Part shown: positions 37,827-46,046 of the stretch, one piece after another
How positions within the stretch are numbered: the stretch's first letter is position 1
How the letters are laid out: each line of letters begins with the position of its first letter
Assembly: GCA_031363055.1 (NCBI GenBank)
Contig: JANLTP010000100.1
Span: 1 to 51,482, forward strand
Origin: JANLTP01 sp031363055
GTDB taxonomy: Bacteria; Pseudomonadota; Gammaproteobacteria; Burkholderiales; Burkholderiaceae_E
Direction: 5' to 3'
DNA length: 51,482 nt
The notes under the pieces: generated by a model
Seen by the model: the letters and a program-made list of their open reading frames with translations, nothing else
Told to the model about the DNA's origin: nothing
The model's database searches: none
Translations under genes and position numbers: made by a program

Positions 37827-39535
37827 CGACCCATCATCGGCAAATTCAAGCCATTCTCCTGCGCGCTTTCAATGGCCGATTCATAGCCGGCGTCGACATG
37901 CCGCATGACGCCGGTAGCCGGATCATTCCAGAGCACTCGCTCGATGCGGCGGGCGGCCGCCTCGGTACCATCGCAGACAATGACGACACCCGCATGTTGC
38001 GAATAGCCAAGTCCAACGCCACCGCCGTGATGCAAGGATACCCAGGTCGCACCACCAGCAGTGTTGAGCAGCGCGTTGAGCATCGGCCAATCCGAGACGG
38101 CATCGCTGCCATCTTTCATGGCCTCGGTTTCACGATTCGGTGATGCAACCGAGCCAGCGTCGAGATGGTCGCGCCCAATCACGATCGGCGCTTTTAGCTC
38201 GCCACTCTTGACCATCTCATTGAACGCCAGTCCAGCACGATGACGCTCACCCAGCCCGATCCAGCAGATCCTCGCCGGCAGTCCCTGAAACGCAATGCGT
38301 TCGCCCGCCATATCGAGCCAGCGGTGCAAATGGCGATCCTCTGGAAACAGTTCTTTCATTTTTCGATCAGTGGCATAAATGTCAGCGGGATCGCCGGATA
38401 GCGCTACCCAGCGAAACGGCCCCTTGCCGCGGCAGAACAGCGGCCGGATGTAGGCAGGCACAAAGCCGGGGTAATCAAACGCGCGCTCAAGTCCGGCGTC
38501 CAATGCGACCTGGCGAATGTTGTTGCCATAGTCGACCGTCGGTATGCCCATGTCCTTGAACGCCAGCATGGCCTTGACCTGGCTGTAACAACTTTTTGCC
38601 GCTGCGTCACGCAAACGCGTATGTTGCGCATCATCCCGGCGCGCGCTCTGCCATTGCTCGACGCTCCAGCCGGCCGGCAGGTAGCCATGAATGAGATCAT
38701 GGGCCGACGTCTGATCGGTGACCAGATCAGGGCGACACTGTCCGGCTTGGGCGCGCCGAACCAGTTCCGGAAAAAGCTCGCTGGCGTTACCGAGCAACCC
38801 GACCGATATCGCTTTTTTCTGTTGCGCATAACGCGCCATTCGGGCCATAGCGTCATCGAGGTCGCTGGCCTGCTCGTCGAGATAACGCGTATTCAAGCGA
38901 AAATCGATACGCGATTGCTGGCATTCAATGACCAGCGACGAGGCGCCGGCAAAGCTGGCCGCCAACGGCTGGGCCGCGCCCATTCCACCCAAGCCAGCCG
39001 TCAGAATCCAGCGACCGGCAAGATCGCCACCATAGTGCTGGCGGCCAGCCTCGACAAAGGTTTCGTAGGTACCCTGAATAATGCCCTGACTACCAATGTA
39101 GATCCAGGAACCCGCCGTCATCTGGCCATACATCATGAGGCCCTTGCGATCGAGTTCATGAAAATGTTCCCAGGTGGACCAGCGCGGAACAAGATTCGAG
39201 TTGGCGATCAGCACGCGCGGCGCGTCGACATGAGTTCGGAATACACCGACCGGCTTGCCCGATTGAATCAGCAAAGACTCGTCCTCGCCCAACGCCCGCA
39301 GCGCCACCAGAATGGCCTCGAAACAATCCCAGTTGCGGGCCGCCTTGCCAATGCCGCCATAAACCACCAGCGCATCCGGGTTCTCGGCCACTTCGGGATC
39401 AAGATTATTTTGAAGCATTCGATAAGCGGCTTCGATGAGCCAGTTCTTGCAACTGATCGTAGTTCCGCGCGGCGAGCGGACCGGCCGTGGTGCCGCTGGT
39501 ATTTGATGCTTCTGGATGGCTGACAGATCGGTCAT
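37823..39535 (-). CDS. hutU: Urocanate hydratase
   Basis: HutU adds water to urocanate to form imidazolonepropionate, using tightly bound NAD+ as an electrophile. The 570-residue protein is full length. It shows GQMTAGSWIYIGSQGIIQGT and the NAD-binding LTAGLGGMGAAQPLA, and the active-site Cys in RPLFCRGKGPFRW. ATG 39533-39535 is preferred because AGGTGA lies five bases upstream; a GTG at 39544 falls inside that site. It is transcribed away from hutC-D-I-G-F across a control region with five 14-bp repeats and a HutC-type operator. Confidence 0.96.
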   Translation of the reverse strand: MTDLSAIQKHQIPAAPRPVRSPRGTTISCKNWLIEAAYRMLQNNLDPEVAENPDALVVYGGIGKAARNWDCFEAILVALRALGEDESLLIQSGKPVGVFRTHVDAPRVLIANSNLVPRWSTWEHFHELDRKGLMMYGQMTAGSWIYIGSQGIIQGTYETFVEAGRQHYGGDLAGRWILTAGLGGMGAAQPLAASFAGASSLVIECQQSRIDFRLNTRYLDEQASDLDDAMARMARYAQQKKAISVGLLGNASELFPELVRRAQAGQCRPDLVTDQTSAHDLIHGYLPAGWSVEQWQSARRDDAQHTRLRDAAAKSCYSQVKAMLAFKDMGIPTVDYGNNIRQVALDAGLERAFDYPGFVPAYIRPLFCRGKGPFRWVALSGDPADIYATDRKMKELFPEDRHLHRWLDMAGERIAFQGLPARICWIGLGERHRAGLAFNEMVKSGELKAPIVIGRDHLDAGSVASPNRETEAMKDGSDAVSDWPMLNALLNTAGGATWVSLHHGGGVGLGYSQHAGVVIVCDGTEAAARRIERVLWNDPATGVMRHVDAGYESAIESAQENGLNLPMMGR

Positions 39536-39561
39536 GATGATCACCTGATATGGACTGGTTT

Positions 39562-39631
39562 CAATTTACTGTTTGCAATTTGTTGACTGCAATTTGCCGA
39601 TTGCAATTCACTGATCGCAATTTACTTGTCT
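39562..39631. repeat. Five 14-bp tandem repeats in the hut control region
   Basis: CAATT begins at 39562, 39576, 39590, 39604 and 39618, exactly 14 bp apart. Four units start CAATTT and one CAATTC; the second halves vary (for example ACTGTTTG, CACTGATCG). The last unit runs into the left half of the operator at 39624-39639. The array fills the space between the operator and the hutU ribosome site. Confidence 0.9.
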
Positions 39632-39639
39632 AGACAAGT
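39624..39639. promoter_or_regulatory. Probable HutC operator
   Basis: ACTTGTCTAGACAAGT is a perfect 16-bp palindrome. It resembles the TTGT-N-ACAA type sites bound by HutC and other GntR-family repressors. It lies between divergent hutU and hutC and overlaps the -35 of the proposed hutC promoter, as expected for repression relieved by urocanate. Confidence 0.75.
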
Positions 39640-39654
39640 TTTGGCAAGTAGAAT
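39626..39654 (+). promoter_or_regulatory. Probable hutC promoter
   Basis: TTGTCT (39626-39631) and TAGAAT (39649-39654) are separated by 17 bp, giving a credible sigma-70 promoter. The -35 lies inside the HutC palindrome. Transcription would start near 39661, about five bases before the in-frame ATG at 39666. Confidence 0.55.
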
Positions 39655-39716
39655 TCGCCTGAGTAATGTTCGCCTATCTCTAACGCTCGCTCACCCCGCC
39701 CCCTCAACCCCCATTT

Positions 39717-40430
39717 CTGCCGCCAGTCATCAAGCCGCTACCCTATACCCGGATCAAGACCTTCCTGAAGCAGGGGCTGCAGCGCGGACGCTGGCTGCCG
39801 GGTGTCTTGATGCCGTCGGAAGCCGAGTTGGTGTCCCGCTTCGGCGTCAGTCGCATGACCGTGGGCCGCGCCTTGCGCGAACTTCAATCCGAAGGTTTGG
39901 TCAATCGGGTACAGGGTTCGGGAACCTTTGCGGCGCCGCTGCATAAAATGTCATCGACCTTGCGAATCCAGGATTTGCATGACGAAATTGCCTCGCGAGG
40001 AGGTACCCACAGTGCCCGTGTTCATCTGGCACGCGAAGAACTCGTGTCCGAAACACTGGCTCCGCGAATTGGCATGAGTCCAGGCGAACGCATTTTTCAC
40101 ACCCAAATCGTCCACCTTGAAGATGCAGTGCCCTTGCAATTTGAAGACCGTTTTGTCAATCCGCAGGCCGCGCCAGACTATTTGAGCCTCGATTTCATGC
40201 GAATGACAGCGACTCACTACTTGCTGGAGGTAGCGCCCCTGTGGGAGGCGCAGTATTCGATCGAAGCGCGTGCGCCGTCCGCATTGGAGGCAAAAATGCT
40301 GGCAATCAGAGCGTCTGAATCCTGTCTGGTTTTGTCTCGAAGGACCGCCAGTCGCCAGATTCCCATCACGTTTGCGCAGTTGGTTCATGCCGGTTCGCGC
40401 TATCAGATCGAGGGACAATACAAACCTTGA
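39717..40430 (+). CDS. hutC: Histidine utilisation repressor HutC (start region disrupted)
   Basis: HutC is a GntR-family repressor that releases the hut genes when urocanate is present. The winged helix is seen as PLPYTRIKTFLKQ ... MPSEAELVSRFGVSRMTVGRALREL, followed by the UTRA effector domain. The frame has an ATG at 39666, but a TAA at 39681 stops it after five codons. The same frame then stays open to 40430. No ATG, GTG or TTG occurs between that TAA and the TTG at 39807, which would cut off the first DNA-binding helix. A CTG at 39717 is the arbitrary start used here. If the TAA were a sense codon the protein would be 254 residues, a normal HutC length. The gene may be a pseudogene, use a rare start, or contain a sequencing error. 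Confidence 0.75.
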   Translation: MPPVIKPLPYTRIKTFLKQGLQRGRWLPGVLMPSEAELVSRFGVSRMTVGRALRELQSEGLVNRVQGSGTFAAPLHKMSSTLRIQDLHDEIASRGGTHSARVHLAREELVSETLAPRIGMSPGERIFHTQIVHLEDAVPLQFEDRFVNPQAAPDYLSLDFMRMTATHYLLEVAPLWEAQYSIEARAPSALEAKMLAIRASESCLVLSRRTASRQIPITFAQLVHAGSRYQIEGQYKP

Positions 40431-41116
40431 ATGCGCCCGTGCAAATCCGCTTGTCTGACCAGCCGGTGCTCGGTTGGCGCAATGGCGGCGGCTCGATGAG
40501 CGACTTGTGGGTCTGGCCGGCGGCCCCTGGCTGGGATAGCGCATGGCGATGCCGTATCAGTGTTGCCACCATTGATCGCAGCGGGCCGTTTTCGTCATTT
40601 CCGGGGGTCGGTCGCTGGTTTGCCCTGCTCGATGGCCACGGCGTTGCACTTGATTTCCAGGACCGCAGCATTGAGTTGCAACCTGGCGATCCAGCCTGCT
40701 TTTTCGAGGGCGATGAAGCGCCGCAATGCCGTCTGCTGGGCGGGCCAGCGCGTGCACTTAACTTGATGGTTCAATCGTCCGAGACCGGCGACCGCTTGGC
40801 GGCGTCTGGCATGATGGCACCGCTCGATTCGAATCAGTCCTACTCGGCTGGTAAGGCGGTCCAATCCGGACTGTTCACAATGGCGGTGGGCCGACTCTAC
40901 CGCGACGGGCATCAGGCGATCGAAGTGGCTGCGGACTGTTTGGTCTGGTCGCAAACTGCAGAGAAGGGAGACTGGCGCTTTGAAGCCCATTCAGCGCGTT
41001 CAACCAATCCGTCGACCGCTCTGTCGACCGCCCGGTCCGCCGCTCCGTCGGCCAATGAGCAGCCCTCAGCTCAGGCCCCTGCGTGGCGAATCGGCTACTT
41101 CGGATCACCCTCATGA
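40427..41116 (+). CDS. hutD: HutD family protein
   Basis: HutD is a cupin-fold protein found in hut operons; in Pseudomonas it has been proposed to tune hut expression or protect against excess formiminoglutamate. The 229-residue protein has the family start LGWRNGGGSMSDLWVWP and the RISVATIDRSGPFSSFPGV block. The TTG start at 40427 overlaps the hutC stop (TTGA). The C-terminal region carries an in-frame repeat rich in Ser, Ala and Pro (41010-41057). Confidence 0.9.
   Translation: MNAPVQIRLSDQPVLGWRNGGGSMSDLWVWPAAPGWDSAWRCRISVATIDRSGPFSSFPGVGRWFALLDGHGVALDFQDRSIELQPGDPACFFEGDEAPQCRLLGGPARALNLMVQSSETGDRLAASGMMAPLDSNQSYSAGKAVQSGLFTMAVGRLYRDGHQAIEVAADCLVWSQTAEKGDWRFEAHSARSTNPSTALSTARSAAPSANEQPSAQAPAWRIGYFGSPS
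41010..41057 (+). repeat. 12-bp in-frame repeat in hutD
   Basis: Four 12-bp units (starting 41010, 41022, 41034, 41046) encode PSTA, LSTA, RSAA and PSAN. The first two match in 10 of 12 bases; the others are more diverged. Confidence 0.6.
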
Positions 41117-42330
41117 AAACGCTCTGGCGAGATGCAAACATGGTCCGACTCAATGAAGTACGTGGATGGGGCCTTGAATCGAACTCAAGTGTGCTGTGCG
41201 AGGACGGCAGAATCACCTGGATCGGTCATGATTCGAGATTGCCGGCAGGCCTGAAACCGGATGTCGAGCACGTACTGCAAGGTGCCCTGTTGACGCCGGG
41301 ACTCATCGATTGCCACACCCATCTTATCTACGGTGGTCAACGCGCCCATGAGTTCGAGCAGCGGCTGCAAGGCGCCACTTACGAGCAGATATCGAGGGCC
41401 GGCGGCGGCATCCGCTCGACGGTGCTGGCGACCCGCGCCTGCAGTGATGAGCAACTATTCCTGAGTGGCTTGAAGCGCGCGCGGGTGCTTTTGAATCAAG
41501 GTGTCAGCACGCTCGAAATCAAATCCGGATACGGCTTGAGCCAGCATGACGAGGCGCGCTGTCTGGCCGCTGCCCGCAGAATCGGACGCACCTTGCCGTT
41601 GACGGTGACGACGACCTATCTGGCCGCCCATGCGTTGCCGCCTGAGTATGCCGATGCACCGGACGCCTACATCGATGCGCTTTGTGCGTGGCTGCCTGGC
41701 CTTCATGCCGACCGGCTGGTCGATGCCGTCGATGCGTTTTGCGAGCGCATTGCGTTCAGCCCGGCACAAACCCGGCGTGTCTTCGAAGCGGCCAAGGCGC
41801 TCGGACTACCGGTCAAGTTGCATGCCGAACAACTCAGCGATCAGCAAGGCGCCGCACTGGCTGCCGAGTTCGCAGCGCTGTCCTGCGATCATCTCGAATT
41901 TCTGAGCAACGACGGTGTTGCCGCCATGGCGCGCGCCGGCTGCGTTGCGGTGCTCTTGCCGAGCGCGTTCTATTTCCTGCGCGAAACGAAGGTTCCGCCG
42001 ATCGCGGCACTGCGCGCGGCCGGTGTTCCGATCGCCTTGGCTACCGATCACAATCCGGGCTCATCGCCCGGACTATCACCTCTACTGATTCTCAACATGG
42101 CCTGCACGCTGTTTCAGATGACGCCCGAAGAAGCACTGCGCGGCATCACGGTCAATGCCGCGCGCGCGCTCGGCTTGCGGGATCGCGGCAGTCTCGTTGT
42201 CGGTCAGCGCGCAGATTTCGCGGTCTGGGATCTCGATCATCCGAATGAGCTCGCCTACTGGTTCGGCTGGAACCCATGCAAGCAGGTCATAGTCGGGGGC
42301 GAACGTGTTGCCGGCGGGCGCTTGTCATGA
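41113..42330 (+). CDS. hutI: Imidazolonepropionase
   Basis: HutI opens the imidazolone ring of 4-imidazolone-5-propionate to give N-formiminoglutamate. It is a metal-dependent amidohydrolase. The 405-residue protein has the metal-ligand motif DCHTHLIYGG, the substrate loop KSGYGL, a later metal His in KLHAEQLSD, and the Asp in ATDHNPGSSP. ATG 41113 overlaps the hutD stop (ATGA) and is preferred to an earlier ATG at 41083. Confidence 0.97.
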   Translation: MKTLWRDANMVRLNEVRGWGLESNSSVLCEDGRITWIGHDSRLPAGLKPDVEHVLQGALLTPGLIDCHTHLIYGGQRAHEFEQRLQGATYEQISRAGGGIRSTVLATRACSDEQLFLSGLKRARVLLNQGVSTLEIKSGYGLSQHDEARCLAAARRIGRTLPLTVTTTYLAAHALPPEYADAPDAYIDALCAWLPGLHADRLVDAVDAFCERIAFSPAQTRRVFEAAKALGLPVKLHAEQLSDQQGAALAAEFAALSCDHLEFLSNDGVAAMARAGCVAVLLPSAFYFLRETKVPPIAALRAAGVPIALATDHNPGSSPGLSPLLILNMACTLFQMTPEEALRGITVNAARALGLRDRGSLVVGQRADFAVWDLDHPNELAYWFGWNPCKQVIVGGERVAGGRLS

Positions 42331-43163
42331 CCGGCACCAGCTTCACGCTCAATCGCGGTAAAACTCCGTTGCTGGTCAGCGTTCCCCATTCCGGTACGGC
42401 GCTACCGGAATGGCTTGAACCGCGTCTGGTCGCGCGTGCCTTGGACGTCGAGGATACCGATTGGCATCTTGAAAACATTTATCGCTTTGTGCTCGATCAG
42501 GGCGCCAGCCTGATCGCACCGCGCTATTCGCGATTTTTGATCGATCTGAATCGCCCGCCGGACAATCAACCGATGTACGTGGGCGCCAATAACACCGAGC
42601 TGTGTCCGACGCGATTTTTTACCGGTGACCCGATTTACAAAGACGGCGAAGCGCCGCTATCCGATGAGATCCAGTCACGCCTGGAGCACTATTGGAGGCC
42701 CTATCACCAAGCCTTGTCACTGGAGTTGGCGCGCATCAAGTCCATCCATGGTTATGCCATCCTGTTCGATGCTCACAGCATCAAATCGCAACTGCCCTGG
42801 CTGTTCGATGGGCAACTGCCTGACTTGAACCTGGGCACGGCCGACGGCACAAGCTGCGCTGCTGACTTGCGTCGAAATCTGGACGCTTGCCTGGCCGCAC
42901 AACAGCATTTTTCTTATGTCGTTGACGGGCGATTCAAAGGTGGCTACATCACTCGTTCATTCGGCCAACCGGCAGCATCCATTCACGCTGTGCAACTTGA
43001 AATGTGCTGGCGCTGCTATATGGACGAAGCGCCGCCCTACGAACTCGCGCCTGAGCGCGTCGCGAACTTGCAACCGGTACTTTTCAGCCTGATCAAAGTG
43101 ATGCTCGATTGGCGCCCGAACGTCTCGGGCGATCACTCTTCAAGCGCGAGCCCGCGTGAATAA
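42327..43163 (+). CDS. hutG: N-formylglutamate deformylase
   Basis: HutG hydrolyses N-formylglutamate to glutamate and formate, the last step of the five-step pathway. The 278-residue protein has LLVSVPHSGTALPEW, SRFLIDLNRPPDN and a DAHSIKSQLPWLFDG segment, typical of N-formylglutamate amidohydrolases rather than the arginase-like HutG of other bacteria. ATG 42327 overlaps the hutI stop (ATGA). It overlaps hutF by eight bases. Confidence 0.95.
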   Translation: MTGTSFTLNRGKTPLLVSVPHSGTALPEWLEPRLVARALDVEDTDWHLENIYRFVLDQGASLIAPRYSRFLIDLNRPPDNQPMYVGANNTELCPTRFFTGDPIYKDGEAPLSDEIQSRLEHYWRPYHQALSLELARIKSIHGYAILFDAHSIKSQLPWLFDGQLPDLNLGTADGTSCAADLRRNLDACLAAQQHFSYVVDGRFKGGYITRSFGQPAASIHAVQLEMCWRCYMDEAPPYELAPERVANLQPVLFSLIKVMLDWRPNVSGDHSSSASPRE

Positions 43164-44544
43164 TCCCGGCTCGACCTTGCTTTGGGTACCCTACGCTTGG
43201 GTCGTCGGGCGCTGGCAACAGCAGGTATTGCTTGAAATTGACTCGCGCGGTCATTGGTCATCGATCCGATGTGACGTGGCGGATGCTCCGCAGTCCGCAG
43301 AACGGTTGGATGGTTATCTGCTGCCGGGATTGGTGAATGCCCACAGTCATGCCTTTCAGCGTTCGTTCGCCGGCATGGCCGAACGGCGCGAATCGGAGCA
43401 CGACGACTTCTGGAGCTGGCGCGATTTGATGTACCGCATCGCCAACAAAATTACGCCGCCGCAATTGCAGGCGATTGCGGCGCAACTCTATCTCGAGCTG
43501 CTGCGCGGCGGATACACACAGGTGTGCGAGTTTCACTATTTACTCAACGACATCGACGGCCAGCCCTACGCGGAGCGCAACGCCATGGCCTGGGCGCTAG
43601 CCGATGCCGCCGAGGAGGCCGGAATCGGATTGACGGTATTGCCGGTTCTGTACGATCGCGCCGGATTTCAACAACCGATTCTGCGCCCTGAACAACGGCG
43701 CTTTGCGAGTTCGGCCCATCAGGTCATGCAATTGGCGCTTGAAATTCAGCGAGCAGGCCGCGCCCAGCTCAACGCGGGCCTGGCCGTTCATTCCCTGCGG
43801 GCCGCACGAATGGAATCGATTCGACATCTGGCTGAACTCGCCGTCGAACTCGACGGGCCGATCCATATCCACATCGCCGAACAGACCGGCGAAGTCAATG
43901 ACTGCCTGAACGCGACCGGTCAGCGTCCGATTGAGTTCCTGAATTCATCCATTGCGCTCGATGCACGCTGGCAACTTGTGCATGCCACCCACGCCGAATC
44001 GACGGAGATTGAATCGATTGCGCGGACGGGGGCCAGTGTGGTTTTTTGCCCGAGCACCGAAGCGAATCTGGGCGATGGCGTGCCAGACCTGACCGGATGG
44101 CTCAACCGTCAGATCGCCTTCTCTGTTGGCTCTGATAGTCAAGTCGGGCGGCACGCCGTCGAGGAATTGCGATTGCTGGAATACGGGCAGCGACTGCTGC
44201 GGCAACAGCGCAACATCAGCGCCCTGCCGCTACAGGGCGTCCCGGCGACCGCGCATCGTTTGTTCAACGGCGCGCTCGCCGGTGGCTCCGCCAGTTGTGG
44301 GGTCGACATCCAGGGTATTGAAGTCGGCGCACGAGCCGATGCGGTGGTCATTGACGATCGCAGCGACGGCCTGCTCGGCATTCCCGACGCCTGCAAACTC
44401 GACGCCTGCATGTTTTCAAGTCACGGCGTTTATCCGGAATCGGTTTTTGTCGCCGGGCGTCGCGTATTGCGTCGTGCACGTCACCGGCAGCAAGATCGGA
44501 TTGAACTGCGATTTGAGCGGGTCATGGGCGAACTCTGGGCCTGA
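43156..44544 (+). CDS. hutF: Formimidoylglutamate deiminase
   Basis: HutF converts N-formiminoglutamate to N-formylglutamate and ammonia, linking HutI to HutG. The 462-residue amidohydrolase has the metal motif LVNAHSHAFQRSFAGMAERR, the loop FCEFHY-type (here VCEFHYL), HIHIAEQTGEV and SVGSDSQV with the metal Asp. GTG 43156 is the start and lies within the end of hutG. It is the last hut gene; no hutH or transporter follows. Confidence 0.95.
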   Translation: MNNPGSTLLWVPYAWVVGRWQQQVLLEIDSRGHWSSIRCDVADAPQSAERLDGYLLPGLVNAHSHAFQRSFAGMAERRESEHDDFWSWRDLMYRIANKITPPQLQAIAAQLYLELLRGGYTQVCEFHYLLNDIDGQPYAERNAMAWALADAAEEAGIGLTVLPVLYDRAGFQQPILRPEQRRFASSAHQVMQLALEIQRAGRAQLNAGLAVHSLRAARMESIRHLAELAVELDGPIHIHIAEQTGEVNDCLNATGQRPIEFLNSSIALDARWQLVHATHAESTEIESIARTGASVVFCPSTEANLGDGVPDLTGWLNRQIAFSVGSDSQVGRHAVEELRLLEYGQRLLRQQRNISALPLQGVPATAHRLFNGALAGGSASCGVDIQGIEVGARADAVVIDDRSDGLLGIPDACKLDACMFSSHGVYPESVFVAGRRVLRRARHRQQDRIELRFERVMGELWA

Positions 44545-44557
44545 GACCGCGACTACC

Positions 44558-44597
44558 TAGTGTGGTGTTTCACGCTGATAGACGCGAAACACCACAA
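44558..44597. repeat. Intergenic repeat with an 11-bp hairpin
   Basis: Bases 44561-44571 and 44586-44596 are perfect inverted arms (TGTGGTGTTTC / GAAACACCACA) around a 14-base loop. Bases 44558-44581 match 1-24 with one mismatch. It begins 14 bp after the hutF stop. There is no T-run, so it is not a standard terminator; a REP-like element or the end of a small mobile element is possible. Confidence 0.7.
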
Positions 44598-44615
44598 TAG
44601 GAGCCTGTCGGACTT
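44598..44615 (+). mobile_element. Possible relic of an IS end
   Basis: TAGGAG..TGTCGGA.T matches 51343-51360, the start of the IS at the right edge, in 14 of 18 positions. Similarity continues only weakly. It directly follows the hairpin repeat. The remaining gap to ccmI (44616-44723) shows no clear promoter. Confidence 0.35.
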
Positions 44616-44723
44616 GAAATGGGGGTCGCAGCGAAGAGTACCGGGGTCGAGTATGGGCGTGCCGTTTGATCTAGCCATGCGTATGCGACAATTTCAGTCG
44701 AATCAAATGTTTGCGGCGTTTCA

Positions 44724-46019
44724 TTGACGCCTGCGCAACCGGTCCTTAAATTGAATTCACTGCTGATTTTCGGCGTTCTTGCCGCCGTACTGACCGTCTT
44801 TGCTGTTTGGGTGGTGCTACGGCCGTTGCTTCGTCGGGACGCGTTAAACAGCAGTACGATTGATCAGGATCGCAGACTGACGGTGCTGCGTGATCGCAAG
44901 TTTGAAATTCAAGCCGATCGCGACGCCGGCCGACTCAGCGCCGAGGACGCCGACGCAGCCATCGAGCGTCTGGCGGTGGAACTCAGTGAAACCTTGACGT
45001 TATCGACGATTAAGGGCGATGTCTCAATCGACAATGATCGCGCCGCGAAGAAACTTTTGGCCGTCACCATGGCTGTTTTTATACCATTGGCGAGCGCCGG
45101 TCTGTATTTCGCGCTCGGCGAGCCACGAGTTATGTCACTGGACCCGGCCATAGCCCGCGGCGAAACCACACCAGCCCAAATTGCACAGGCCATTGTGGAG
45201 TTCAAGCAGAACGCTCAGAAAGACCCGAATGACCTGCAAACCTGGGCCATGCTGGCTCAAGCGCACCGTTTGCAGGGTGAACTCGACGAGTCAATTGCTG
45301 CATTCAGAAAGGCGGCAGCGCTGGCACCGGTCGGCAAGCCGGAGACGGCGCGCCTGCTGGCAGAGTTTGCCGAGACACTGTTGATGAAGCGTCAGGGCGA
45401 TTTCAACGGTGAGCCTATGGCCCTGCTCGAACGGGCACTTCAGAACAACGCGGATGATCAGAAAGCGCTCGGTTTGATCGGCGCCGGCCTGTACCGTTTG
45501 GGCAAACCGGATCAGGGCCTCAGTTATTTGCGCAAGCTCATGAAAAGCCTGCCGGCCGACTCCGAACAGAGTCGCCAGATTGCTGCGGTAGTGCAACGAA
45601 TTGAAACTGAAATGGCCTCTGCGCCAAACCTGGCGAACAATGTGACGGCCGGCGCGCCGTCTCAGGCACCGGCTGGCGTCAGCGTCACCGGACGAGTACG
45701 AATTGCGCCCGAACTGCTGGCGAAAATACCGGCTAATGCGACCATATTTGTCGTAGCGCGCCCCGCCGATGGTCAGCGCATGCCAGTTGCAGTGTCACGT
45801 CAATCCTATTCGTCGCAGCCCTTCGAGTTCCAGATCAGCGATGCGCAGTCGATGACCGCCGAGCGCAAGTTATCGAGCTACGAGTCGGTCATTCTCGAAG
45901 CGCGAATATCAGCCAGCGGCAACGCGATCCGGCAAGGCGGCGACCTGATCGGTACGTCGAAACCGCTGAAACCCGGCTCTACAGCGATCGAATTGTTGAT
46001 CGATCAGGTTGTTCCCTGA
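44724..46019 (+). CDS. ccmI: c-type cytochrome biogenesis protein CcmI
   Basis: CcmI binds apocytochrome c and delivers it to the CcmF/H ligation machinery. The 431-residue protein has two transmembrane helices (about 12-32 and 108-130), a cytoplasmic loop with the RDRKFEIQADRDAGRLSAED motif, TPR-like repeats (about 160-300, with LQTWAMLAQAHRLQGELDESIAAFRKA) and a C-terminal periplasmic domain. A TTG at 44724 is used because no ATG or GTG is available. In most ccm operons ccmI is last; here it is first, ahead of ccmA. Confidence 0.9.
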   Translation: MTPAQPVLKLNSLLIFGVLAAVLTVFAVWVVLRPLLRRDALNSSTIDQDRRLTVLRDRKFEIQADRDAGRLSAEDADAAIERLAVELSETLTLSTIKGDVSIDNDRAAKKLLAVTMAVFIPLASAGLYFALGEPRVMSLDPAIARGETTPAQIAQAIVEFKQNAQKDPNDLQTWAMLAQAHRLQGELDESIAAFRKAAALAPVGKPETARLLAEFAETLLMKRQGDFNGEPMALLERALQNNADDQKALGLIGAGLYRLGKPDQGLSYLRKLMKSLPADSEQSRQIAAVVQRIETEMASAPNLANNVTAGAPSQAPAGVSVTGRVRIAPELLAKIPANATIFVVARPADGQRMPVAVSRQSYSSQPFEFQISDAQSMTAERKLSSYESVILEARISASGNAIRQGGDLIGTSKPLKPGSTAIELLIDQVVP

Positions 46020-46046
46020 CTTCTGCCCCGAGCTCTGCGCCCGCTC

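Noticed and set aside
39562..39631. CRISPR-like array
   Set aside because: The 14-bp units are adjacent without spacers and no cas genes are present.
44561..44596. Rho-independent terminator for hutF
   Set aside because: The hairpin is strong but AT-rich in part and is not followed by a run of T on either strand; the same sequence recurs at the window start, which suggests a repeat.
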